Origin: Pleurodeles waltl
Taxonomy: Eukaryota; Chordata; Amphibia; Caudata; Salamandridae
DNA: 64,000 bases
Reading direction: 5' to 3'
Assembly (NCBI RefSeq): GCF_031143425.1
Contig: NC_090440.1
Location: 1,271,667,123 to 1,271,731,122, forward strand
This document shows positions 1 to 10,207 of this stretch, in pieces. Position 1 is the first letter of the stretch. Each line of letters opens with the position of its first letter. The position numbers were made by a program, and so were the translations under genes. The notes beneath the pieces were generated by a model, which saw only the letters and a program-made list of their open reading frames with translations, had not been told where the DNA came from and did no database searches.

Positions 1-590
1 GACTGAGCCGGGAGTCTAGGCCAGGTCTGGCTCCCTTGACCTGCTGGATGAGCACTGCTGAACCGGGCCCGCGGGGCAGAAGAGCACAACTGAACAGGGC
101 CCCGCCGTGGAGATAGGCACCGCTGAACAGGGCCCGCGGGGCAGAAGAGCACCGCTGAACAGGGCCCCGCCGTGGAGATAGGCACCGCTGAACAGGGCCC
201 GCGGTGCAGAAGAGCACCGCTGAACAGGGCCCGCGGTGCAGAAGAGCACTGCTGAACAGGGCCCGCGGGGCAGAAGAGCACCGCTGAACAGGGCCCAGCC
301 GTGGAGATAGGCAGCGCAGAACAGGGCCCGCGGTGCAGAAGAGCACCGCTGAACAGGGCCCGCGGGGCAGAAGAGCACCGCTGAACAGGGCCCCGCCGTG
401 GAGATAGGCACCGCTGAACAGGGCCCGCGGGGCAGAAGAGCACCGCTGAACAGGGCCCCGCCGTGGAGATAGGCACCGCTGAACAGGGCCCGCGGGGCAG
501 AAGAGCACCGCTGAACAGGGCCCCGCCGTGGAGATAGGCACCGCTGAACAGGGCCCGCGGTGCAGAAGAGCACCGCTGAACAGGGCCCGC
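1..590. repeat. GC-rich minisatellite, alternating ~31-bp subunits
   Basis: Tandem array of two alternating subunits, one containing gcagaagagcaccgctgaac and the other gtggagataggcaccgctga, giving a ~62-bp dimer. Both share the core caccgctgaacagggccc. Long open frames on both strands arise only because the unit lacks stops. By comparison with 47950-50012 the array lies in the right part of a Harbinger-type element. Confidence 0.9.
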
Positions 591-1718
591 CGTCTCAAGC
601 ACCGCTCCGCTGGGCCCTTCATCTCAAGCACCGCTCCGCTGGGCACCGCTGTCTCTCCACCTCTCCGCTGGGCCCTTCTTCTCAAGCACTGCTCCGCTGG
701 GCACTGCCGTCTCAAGCACCGCTCCGCTGGGCCCTTCTTCTCAAGCACCGCTCCGCTGGGCACCGCCGTCTCAAGCACCGCTCTGCTGGGCCCTTCTTCT
801 CAAGCACCGCTCCGCTGGGCACCGCCGTCTCAAGCACCGCTCCGCTGGGCCCTTCATCTCAAGCACCGCTCCGCTGGGCCCTTCATCTCAAGCACCGCTC
901 CGCTGGGCACCGCCGTCTCAAGCACCGCTCCGCTGGGCCCTTCATCTCAAGCACCGCTCCGCTGGGCCCCGCCGTCTCAAGCACCGCTCCGCTGGGCCCT
1001 TCATCTCAAGCACCGCTCCGCTGGGCACCGCTGTCTCTCCACCTCTCCGCTGGGCCCTTCTTCTCAAGCACCGCTCCGCTGGGCACCGCCGTCTCAAGCA
1101 CTGCTCCGCTGGGCACCGCCTTCTCAAGCACCGCTCCGCTGGGCCCTTCTTCTCAAGCACCGCTCTGCTGGGCACCGCCGTCTCAAGCACCGCTCCGCTG
1201 GGCACTTCATCTCAAGCACCGCTCCGCTGGGCACCGCCGTCTCAAGCACCGCTCCGCTGGGCCCTTCATCTCAAGCACCGCTCCGCTGGGCCCTGCCGTC
1301 TCAAGCACTGCTCCGCTGGGCCCTTCATCTCAAGCACCGCTCCGTTGGGCACCGCTGTCTCTCCACCTCTCCGCTGGGCCCTTCTTCTCAAGCACCGCTC
1401 CGCTGGGCACCGCCGTCTCAAGCACCGCTCCGCTGGGCCCTTCATCTCAAGCACCGCTCCGCTGGGCCCCGCCGTCTCAAGCACCGCTCCGCTGGGCCCT
1501 TCATCTCAAGCACCGCTACGCTGGGCCCCGCCGTCTCAAGCACCGCTCCGCTGGGCCCTTCATCTCAAGCACCGCTCCGCTGGGCCCCGCCGTCTCAAGC
1601 ACTGCTCCGCTGGGCCCTTCATCTCAAGCACCGCTCCGCTGGGCCCGCCGTCTCAAGCACCGCTCCGATGGGCACCGCCGTCTCAAGCACCGCTCCGCTG
1701 GGCACCGCTGTCTCAATC
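591..1718. repeat. GC-rich minisatellite, 29-30 bp unit
   Basis: Roughly 38 tandem units built on caccgctccgctgggc followed by either cttcatctcaag or accgccgtctcaag (29 or 30 bp). A longer variant with ctgtctctccacctctccg recurs three times (near 647, 1030 and 1350), which suggests expansion in blocks of several units. The junction with the preceding array is abrupt at about 590, although both units share the caccgct core. No coding role is supported. Confidence 0.9.
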
Positions 1719-2841
1719 ACTGTTTATGGTTCACTGTGCCCACCATGCCTCCTCCTTGACCAGTGGAGACTGTCATCCACCTGATGGACTGTGGCTTTGC
1801 ACTCCCCAGGATGGTCCAGTGGGCAGCCCACCCACTGTAGAGACATTGAGAGACTGTGGCTTTGCACTCCTCAGGATGGTCCAGTGGGCAGCCCACCCAC
1901 TGTAGAGACATTGAGAGACTGTGGCTTTGCACTCCCCAGGATGGTCCAGTGGGCATGGTGGCTCCTCGTGGATCTGGTGTCGTGGACTCATGTGGCTGTG
2001 GTGCCCCCCCCTTCCCTTCCCCCTGAGGTGCCTGTAGTTTTGACATCTGATGCCCCTGCAGTGTTCTCTCCAAAGGACTCAGGTCTCCTGTGTGGGCTTT
2101 GCCCTTATTTCTCAAAACTTTGGCCCACGGACATGATGAATTCGTAGGATGTGCAGGACTTGTTACTTCAGTTATACACTGATGTGTATGTCATTAGTTT
2201 TGTTGTGAATATCTTTCATGGTTGTACGATAATTTTCAGGAGCTTTTTGGTACATAAATATTTATTCCAAATTTGATTATGTCCTAGCATTTTTCAGGGG
2301 TGTTTGGGTGGTGTCACTGTGACTTGTTGCTCTGCATTGGTGTGTACATAGTTGGGGGGGGGGGTCGCATATGTGTGTGCCCGTAACCTTTCGTCCTCCC
2401 CCTCCCGTGTGTCGTAGGTGCAGTACTCACCGTTGTCGTCTGCGCCGGACTTCGTACTCGTGGTAGATGAGAAGGTAGACGAGAGCAGGTAGGATGTTTA
2501 ATTCGGGTTCCATGCTGTCCTCCTTCCTCCTGGAGTGCGTAGTGGTGAGCGTTTTCCCGTCCATAGTCTGTTTCCGCCGTGTTTTTATCGGCGGTGCTCC
2601 CGCCCCGGAAAAGGTGGCGGATTGGTGAGTTGGAATAGTGTGGGCGGTACATTGGCTGCCGCCTGGCTGTTGGCGGTGACCGCCGCGCTGTTTGTTTGTA
2701 CCGCCGTGGCGGTCGGAGTGTTAAAGTGGCTGTCTGTGTTGGCGGTTCCCGCCAGGGTCAGAATCCCATATTTTTTACCGCTAGCCTGTTGGCGGGTTGG
2801 CCGCCGCTTTAACACCGACCGCCAGGGTTAGAATCACCCCC
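1719..2841 (+). mobile_element. Right-hand end of a Harbinger-type element
   Basis: The stretch aligns by eye with 48900-50012 in order and orientation: 64-bp repeats, a segment with ccccctgaggtgcctgt, an AT-rich spacer, the block beginning near 2411 (gtgcagtactcac), then the GC-rich end with ttggcggtgaccgcc. It ends at agaatcaccccc followed by tat, matching the ends of the MITEs at 9572 and 62569. The left part of the element lies outside the window. Assignment to Harbinger rests on the copy at 41580-50012, which contains HARBI1 and Myb-like genes; there is no coding sequence here. Confidence 0.7.
1775..1962 (+). repeat. Three copies of a 63-64 bp repeat
   Basis: Each unit contains gactgtggctttgcactcc and cccacccactgtagagac. 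It is homologous to the five-copy 64-bp array at 48905-49215, where the corresponding string is accacccactggaaagac. The two arrays therefore mark the same position in two copies of one element family, with different copy number. Confidence 0.9.
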
Positions 2842-3450
2842 TATCTGTGTAGTATAGTCAGTTTTTCATCAATGTCAGTTGTTGAAGGTGAAATTTCTAT
2901 CATGCTCATCATTAACTCATAAGAAGGAAATGTGGGGACGGACATGTCACAGGTACAGTCATATTGAGGATCACAACCAAGACAATGACACAAGTGGACG
3001 GTCACCAAACTCTTTTTTATTACACTGTGCAGCACATAGGCTGCCCAAATTTCAGGACTGTCATTGTCAAGTATGTCTGAACATGTTTTGCTTCTGCCTA
3101 CGTGTCAGTTGGTAACATCCCACTGACCACTGAAGTAAGGGACATGTCAGACTGTGTCCCTCAGAACAGGCTATCATTGTCATCAGCTTGACCCATTATC
3201 ACATACCAATACCATGCCTACCAAATCAACATACCTCATAGTGCAGACAGAGGACAATACAATAGCCCCTAGTCAGAGAACCTTCCACTTATAATGTTCA
3301 GGCATCTGCAGGCATGTTACTCACCCATTTCAGTGCTGACACACATGCACTGTGGCCTACAATGAGGGGAACACAATCACGGCTACATACAAGTCAAACA
3401 GGATCATTGTTAACACAAGGAACTAGGAACAATAACATCTATCAACCTAA
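2842..3450. other. No recognisable feature
   Basis: Moderately AT-rich DNA after the element end. There is no open frame with recognisable similarity, no tandem repeat and no clear terminal inverted repeat. The style resembles noncoding Harbinger DNA (compare 23044-23400), but no homology could be established by eye. Confidence 0.4.
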
Positions 3451-3506
3451 ACCGCCTGATCTGGCCGGAGTCTTCATTACCAAGGCTGTGGAAAAACAGA
3501 AAATCT

Positions 3507-5950
3507 TTGCTTCACTTGGCCGTATGCCAGGACCTACCAACAGTGAAAGCGTGGGCCACTTTTCTTCAGTCAGTACCCTCTCTTGGCCTCGCCAGGTGTC
3601 AATTGCCACATAATAATCAGGCAAGGTCTTCAAACCTACCAGTAAAAATTTTAGAACTAAGGAAGGAACTGAGGCGCAACCTTAGACCAATAAAAGACAG
3701 CTCTCCTACAGCAACCCAATGCGCCCAAATAAAAACCCTACAGAAAAATTACAAGAACCAGGTATGGCAAATGCAAACCAAAAAGGAGGACGACTTCTGG
3801 CTCAAATTAGTTCATAATTCAAGGAAGGCTAATTCAAGGGCCTTTTGGTCAACAGTGAATGGAATCGGTCGGCAGGTGAGAACAATAAACTTAACATCAG
3901 TCCCAGAAGGAAAATGGTTGGAATACCTTGCCAACATTTTCTTCAAACCACCCTCATCTAAAGTAAATCAGCCTCTGAAGGACTCGATAAAACTCACAGA
4001 CATCAGTCAGAGTGGGGCAGCGTTTAGCGCCAAGAATGTCGCCCTAGCCATCAGGAAGGGTCGCAGGGACGGGGCCCGAGGTTCAAATGGTCTTCCGCAA
4101 GCTGTCTTTGAGGCTGACCCTGAATATTGTTCAACAAAACTGTCAATCCTGTATACTGAAGTTGAGTGTAACACAATAATTCCAGAAAGTTGTAGAGAAT
4201 CCATCATTAACCCAATATTCAAAGGGGGCTGTAGAGCAATCCCAGCCAGTTACAGATTGATAGCATTAATTGACAGCGAGGCCAAATACTTCGCCACCTT
4301 AGTCCTGGCCGACCTGCTCAATTGGTCAAACTCAAACAACCTGGTTCCTTTGAATAAAACTGATTTTAGGAAGGGATATGGTACAGTGATTAACATCCTT
4401 ACACTAGGAGACATTGTCAACCGAGCAAAATGCGTAAAGAAAAAAATATATTTATGTTTCGTGGACTTCAAAAGTGCTTTTGACCGAGTCGATGGAGCAC
4501 TTCTTTGGAGCAAATTGCGAAGGTGGGGCCTGAAAGAGCGAACTCTTAGATGCATAGAAATGCTATACGATAAAACTTGGGTGCAGGTCAAGGTAGCAGA
4601 TGGCTCAAAAATTTCTAGGAGGATACCGACAAATATAGGATTAAAACAGGGTTGTGTTTTGGCCCCGCACCTCTTCAACCTTTTCACAGTAGATCTCTCC
4701 TTGAAGCTGGATGCAACCAACTCGCACTCTCCAAGGATGGGAAGTTTGACCCTATCACACCTTTCATATGCTGACGATATTGTTCTTCTAAACCACACGA
4801 AAATAGGGCTGCAGTGGTTGGTCACTACTTTAGGTGAATACGCAAAGACAAACAAATTAGAAGTTAACACCTCAAAGACCAAAACCATGTCCATGGGATG
4901 TCCTTTGAATCTAGCCAACAATATAAAGTTGAATGGCATTACTCTTGAAACAACTCGCTGCTATAAATACCTTGGCATCATCATCGATAATAAGGCCAAT
5001 CTCGCGCAGCAGAAGCGCTACATTGCACAGAAGTGCAAAGCCTTAACGTTTGCTTTCTGTACCCTAGCAAAAAGATTAAATGGGCCATCTTATAAGCCGT
5101 TACTGTCTGTTATGGCGGCCAAATTCCTCCCAGCCACTACATACGGAAGCGAGGCTTTATATGGGAAAGACGCCCTCTACTAGACCAACAACAAATACAA
5201 ATCTGTAAGCAGGTCTTTAAACTTCCTGGCTCCGCTTCTCCCGCACAGGTCAGGCTAGAATTTGGGCTAATACAACAGCAGTTGGGCAGGAAAGCGCATA
5301 CAATAAAGTCCTGGTAAAAAATAAGAAAAAATATGACCAGCCCCCTAGTCATGGCTTTATGGTATTCAGTGAGCAACAATCCGAAATCAGTATATAAAAG
5401 GTATCTGTACAATTCTCTGCAAGAGACAGAAATGATGCATCTATGGGACTCCAACATCTCATATCCACTCTTGTGTCGAGCGTTAAAAAAGGAAATGGGA
5501 TTGCAGTCCTTTCTAACTGATAAATCTAAATTTGCACAACGCTCGCACGCCTGGCTTCTTGTGCACACTTACACCACATTGGCGCCATCACAATATTTGA
5601 TTTCAACTTTCGCACTACATATCAAGTGTCGTTTTCTGGCTCTTTGTCTAGGCGCTCTACCATCCAGAGCAGACTGACCATCTTGAAAGAATGGAGGAGA
5701 ATCTTCCTGTAGGTTATGTAAAGGTCCCAAGGAAGACATGGTCCATCTGATTTGTATTTGCCCGGCCTTAAAGGAAGCACGGCGACAACTGTTAAAACCA
5801 GTCATTGAGAGGAATGGGACTCGTTTCTGTTGGCCAGCAGTTATGTCAATGTTAGACCCTCACAATCCGCAGTCAATCTGCAGATTCATCAACTTTTTGA
5901 CTGTCCACACCGTTAGCGTAAACTTACTATTTAGGACACACCCTAGCTGA
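3507..5950 (+). pseudogene. LINE A: reverse transcriptase of a non-LTR retrotransposon, 5'-truncated
   Basis: A 558-codon frame runs to a stop at 5181-5183. It contains RT motifs in order: PIFKGG and ASYRLIAL (motifs 1-2), a catalytic FVDFKSAFDRVD near residue 320, GLKQGCVLAPHLFNLF, and the active-site SYADDIVLL near residue 420, then KYLGIIID. The frame resumes after stops at about 5330-5677 and again at about 5700-5947. The last part has a zinc-knuckle-like C-x2-C...H-x3-C-x-C motif (CRLCKGPKEDMVHLICIC), as in the C-terminus of LINE B at 22340-22420. No endonuclease domain is present upstream, as expected for 5' truncation during target-primed reverse transcription. The listed start is only the beginning of the open frame, not an initiator. 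Clade is uncertain (Jockey/I-like superfamily, by inference). Non-functional because of at least three disruptions. Confidence 0.85.
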
Positions 5951-6195
5951 CAGTTGGCTCACTTTTAAGTGTTCATTTATTTTATTAGTCACGTTTTAAA
6001 GTTTTGACAATGTTATAGCATGTGGAAGGACACATTATAAGATGACTCATTTAAAAAGGCGAAAGAAAAGCCTGTAGGCGCAACAGCAGGTTCTCAGACT
6101 GTACACATTGAGTTAGCATGTACCATCAACCGCACCACAGGCATCAAGTGTCTGCAAAGTTAGTTTAATGGTCACCCCTGCTTTAGAATCTTTTA
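5951..6195 (+). other. Probable LINE A 3' untranslated region and junction
   Basis: AT-rich noncoding DNA between the LINE A stop and the first PLE codons. The 3' end of LINE A and the 5' end of the PLE are not sharply visible. A string atgtaccatcaa near 6118 resembles tgtaccatcaa near 12120 beyond the PLE and could be a target duplication, but it is too short to rely on. Confidence 0.35.
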
Positions 6196-8092
6196 TTTTG
6201 TTAATCTCTCTGATTTTGAGTTCTCCCCTATAGATCACCAAATCCTCAACCGAGGTCTGTCCTTTTGCCCCACTAACTCTTGGAACATTACTCAAACCAA
6301 AATAGATTTTTTTAAATTCATACGCCACCTTAAACTTAAATCATTTTTTTCCACCATTCCTTCCTCTTTTCTTTCCCATCCATCTCCTCCTCCACATAAC
6401 ACAAGTGATCTTTCAATCCAAGACCTTGAAGATATTGGTCTCCTACGTAATCTGTCCAATACTGACGAAACTGACTTATCTCTTTCTCAGATAGCACAAG
6501 ATCTGGACTTAGATACTTACAAATCTGATCCCTCTGATCTACGACCCAAATCCACTTTTACCCCTACCCTGCCGGCAGGGAACTCCATTGACCTTTTTTC
6601 GACAGCAGTACTAAGGGACTTGGACCTAGAGTATAAACACTACTGTGATAAACGCAAATATGTTCAATCCAACATCACTAAAGATCAATTACAAGCCCTC
6701 AAACTTCTGAGCAACAACAACCACATAGTCATCAAAGAAGCTGACAAGGGAGGAAATATAGTTGTCCTCAATACCCATGATTATTTGCAGGAAGCCTACC
6801 GGCAGTTACAGGATAAGAAGTGCTATAAATTACTGTCACACAACCCAACATCTGAAATTCAACAGAGACTATTTGATCTTTTGGAACATTGGCACTCTCT
6901 GGAAATTTTGTCTAGCCAGGAAACAAATGCTCTGTATTTACAATTTCCTACCATCCCCACTCTATACCTTCTTCCAAAAATACATAAAAAAGGCCATCCA
7001 CCTAAAGGTAGACCAATAATATCAGTTATCAACTCTATTTGCTCACAACTGGGCACCTTAATTGATAAGGAATTACAGCCTTTCATGACAAACTTGTCCT
7101 TCTTTGTTAGAGACACAAAAGACATTCTACATAAGCTACAAAACATCGATTGGCAATCTGATTATCTCCTGGTCACTATTGATGTTGTCAGTCTTTATAC
7201 TTCTATAAAACATAGTGACGGCTTAGAAGCTGTGAGAAGATGCCTATCAACTAAGTCTGTTAAATATCTAGAACGTAACTTGATGATCATGGAAATGTTG
7301 CAATTCTGCTTAGAAAATTACTATTTCCTTTTTGATGGTAACTTTTACTTACAACTTCAAGGTACCGCGATGGGGGCTAAATTTGCACCTCCATACGCCT
7401 GTATATTGATGGGTGCAGTAGAAAGTTACTGGCTATGGAATGACCTAACTGAACATTTGACGCAGCATATCATATTTTGGGGACGTTACATAGATGATAT
7501 TTTACTGATCTGGCAAGGTTAGAAGGCCCTCCTCAACCAATTTCTACAATCACTAGTCCCTAATAGATGGGGCATAGACATCACCTACCAAATTTCTAAC
7601 TCATCTGTAGAATATCTGGATCTTCTGATCTTTATTGAAGATGACAAGTTAAAAACAAAATTCTTTTGCAAAACGACAGCAGCAAACTCAATTCTACATG
7701 CCACCAGCTGTCACCCTCCAAGCACTATCCGGAATATTCCCCAGGGAGAATTCAAAAGAGCTTGATTAAATTGTTCCACTACACTTGACTATGACAACAT
7801 TTCCACTCAAATGACTGAGAGACTATCAGATAGGGGGTACAATCGTCAATCACTCAACATCATCAAGGACAAATTACGTGGAATAGACTGTAACAAGTTA
7901 TTAAATAAATCTCAAACAGTTACCATGAAACCTGTCATCCGGTTCATTACTGAATTCCACAATGGTTACTATAGAATTCGGAAACTTCTACGCAAACACT
8001 GGCATTTTCTACAAAACAATCCCTCTATCAACCAACACATAACCAACTGTCCCCAAATTGGTTTCAGATGGGCTCCCAACTTAAGAGACAAA
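6196..8092 (+). pseudogene. PLE reverse transcriptase domain (N-terminal part of the ORF)
   Basis: The frame is open from about 6196 to a TAG at 7520-7522, continues to a TGA at 7763-7765, then runs on to the MITE at 8093. Seen in order: an N-terminal NRGLSFCPTN motif; IVIKEADKGGNIVV; LPKIHKKGHPPKGRPIIS; the catalytic LVTIDVVSLYTSI; GTAMGAKFAPPYACILMG; and WGRYIDDILLIW with the DD pair. These are diagnostic of Penelope-like RT, related to telomerase RT, and differ from LINE and LTR RTs. The frame resumes after the MITE at 9097, as LRDK joined to LCSHFF. The two nonsense codons make it non-functional. Confidence 0.9.
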
Positions 8093-9096
8093 GGCCCTCA
8101 TTCTGACCTTGGCGGTCTTTTCGCGAGACCGCCGAGTTACCGCCGCGGTGAAGACCGCCGACCGCGGCGGTATGCCGCTGTGCGCATTCCGACCGCTGGG
8201 AGCGTTCCGCCGGGAAACGGCCAGCAGCCACACTGGCGGTCGGCGGAAAAGTGGAGACTGGTCAACCTCCACCGCCACGCCAGCAGAACACCGCCCACAG
8301 AATTACGACCCACATATCTGTGTGGCGGTCTTCTGTTGGCGGTGTTCTGTTGGCGGTCACCTCCCCATGGCTCCCGTCGCCTCCCGGAGGACCAACGCAC
8401 AAGGTAAGTTGACCGTCCGTGAGGGAAGGGGGAAGGGGGGTGTTGTGTGATGTGGGCGTGCATGGGGGTGTGCGTGTGAGTGTGTAGAGGGGGTGTATGA
8501 GTGCGTGTATGCGGGCGGGGGGTGCTGCTGTGTCTATGGGTAATGTGTGCTGTTCGGCAGGTGCGCATGTCTGCATGTATGTGTGCGGGTATGTGTCCCC
8601 GTTGTGTATGTGTGTGTAGAGGGTGTGTATATGTGCATGTTGGGGGTGTGTGCATGTCGGGGTGCATGTATGTGCATGTCTGGGTGGGGGTGGGGAGGGG
8701 GTTCGTACCACCTCTGGGGGGTGGCAGGGGGGTGGAGGGTGTGGGGGGAGGACTCGGGTGGGTAGTGGGGGGTGGGGGAGACCCCTATCAGTGCCAGGGA
8801 AGGAATTCCCTGGCCCCGATAGTGCTTACCGCCATGGTTCGCATGGCGGTTCCCGACCGCCAGAAACCGCGGCGGTAGGCAGGGTCATGATACCGTTGGC
8901 GGTCTTGGGACGACCGCCGGGCCGGAGTGCGCAAACTCCAGCCCGGCGGTCATGACCGCCGTGGCGGTCGGAGTGGGGAAGTGGTGGTCGATCGCGGCGG
9001 TGACCGCCGCGGTCAGAATGCCATTTTTCTGACCGCCGGTCTGTTCGCGGTCCGACCGCCGCCTCTCCGCCGACCGCCAAGGTCAGAATGAGGGCC
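8093..9096. mobile_element. MITE inserted in the PLE (1004 bp, 25-bp perfect TIRs)
   Basis: It starts ggccctcattctgaccttgg and ends with the exact reverse complement; the perfect terminal repeat is 25 bp. The insertion is flanked by aaa at 8090-8092 and 9097-9099. Removing the element and one aaa restores the PLE codons for R-D-K-L-C-S, so the duplication is exactly 3 bp. Inside are GC-rich inverted repeats near both ends (the ggcggtc family), a central TG-rich stretch (8440-8760), and a short open segment with atggctcccgtcgcc at 8371 followed by a consensus donor ggtaagt at 8402. The ends resemble the Harbinger ends at 2841 and 50012, so this is probably an internally deleted relative. Confidence 0.85.
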
Positions 9097-10207
9097 AAAC
9101 TCTGTTCTCATTTTTTTACAACCAGCCTCCAACCACATTTCTACCTCCGCAACCTAAGGGCTTTTACACTTGTAGCAAATGCTCGATTTGCAAATGGGGT
9201 CTTTCAAAAACTTCAACCACCACTATCAATGACCAAAAATTTCTTATCAAAGACTTTATAAACTGCGAAAGTTCTAATGTTATGTATGCAATATGGTGTC
9301 CATCCCATCGGGCTTACAGAGGCAGCACCATTCGCCCACTTAAAATACGTATTCAGGAACACTATTGTAACATTTTAAAACTGGAAATGAAAGCCCCATT
9401 GGTAGAACACTTTTCGGAATTCCACCCACATGAACGCATCTTCACATTCTGTGGTCTCCGACGGATTAGACCAACCCCCGAGGGGGCAACATCTCTCTAC
9501 GTCTACGCAAGGAGGAAAGCAGACTTATCATCCGTTTTGATACAGTCAATAATGGACTTAATAAAGACTATGGGGGTCATTCTGAGTTTGGCGGGCGGCG
9601 GTTGCCGCCCGCCAAACTTCCCCCGTCGAAAGACCGCGGGGGCCATTTCGACTTTCCCACTGGGCCGGCGGGCGACCGCCAAAAGATCGCCCGCCGGCCC
9701 ACCGGGAAAGGCCCTGCAACATTGAAGCCGGCTCCGAATGGAGCCGGCGGTGTTGCAGGAGTGCGACGGGTGCAGTTGCACCGTTGTGATTTTCACTGTC
9801 TGCAAAGCAGACAGTGAAAATCCTACTGGGGCCCTGTTAGGGGGCCCCTGCACTGCCCATGCCAGTGGCATGGGCAGTGCAGGGGCCCCCAGGGGCCCCA
9901 CGACACCCGTTCCCGCCATCCTGTTTCTGGCGGTGAAAACCGCCAGAAACAGGCTGGCGGGAAGGGGGTCGGAATCCCCATGGCGGCGCTGCAAGCAGCG
10001 CCGCCATGGAGGACTCTCCCAGCCGGGGGAAATCCGGCGGGAAACCGCCAGACCCGGCTGGGCGACCGCGGCTTTACAGCCGCGGTCGGAATAGCAAAGG
10101 AAGCACCGCCAGCCTGTTGGCGGTGCTTCCGTGGTCGTCGACCCTGGCGGTCGATGACCGCCAGGGTCAGAATGACCCCCTATGAGTGGCACTTCTGGTT
10201 ATTGTAA
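9097..10207 (+). pseudogene. PLE Cys-rich linker and GIY-YIG endonuclease, interrupted by a MITE
   Basis: From 9099 the frame gives a Cys-rich linker (FYTCSKCSICKW) and then the GIY-YIG core: MYAIWCP, then YRGSTIRPLKIRIQEH (the usual Val of YVG is Arg here). A one-base loss in the G run near 9485 shifts the frame. In the corrected frame the C-terminus reads into GLNKD, is cut by the MITE at 9572, and resumes after 10183 as YEWHFWLL with TAA at 10205-10207. This ending is typical of PLE endonucleases, which nick target DNA for reverse transcription. Broken by one frameshift and one insertion. Confidence 0.85.
9572..10180. mobile_element. Hairpin-chain MITE 1 (609 bp)
   Basis: Ends are gggggtcattctga at the left and the inverse at the right, flanked by tat (9569-9571 and 10181-10183). 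Removing the element plus one tat restores the PLE codons for K-D-Y-E-W. Almost the whole body consists of consecutive hairpins. Perfect or near-perfect ones sit at about 9586-9617 (14-bp arms), 9652-9710 (22 of 24 matching), 9788-9822 (16-bp arms, 3-nt loop), 9841-9889 (24-bp arms), 9920-9953 (15 bp), 9978-10009 (15 bp), 10063-10088 (11 bp), 10099-10130 (13-14 bp) and 10140-10168 (13 bp). No coding potential. The same hairpin order occurs inverted at 62569-63151. Confidence 0.9.

Noticed and set aside
528..1905. Long open frames of 418, 399 and 186 codons
   Set aside because: They overlap in different frames and on both strands over a 29-31 bp GC-rich minisatellite that lacks stop codons. 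The products are pure repeats.
8137..8955. His/Thr-rich and Val/Cys/Gly-rich ORFs
   Set aside because: They come from the TG-rich interior of a MITE and are composition artefacts.
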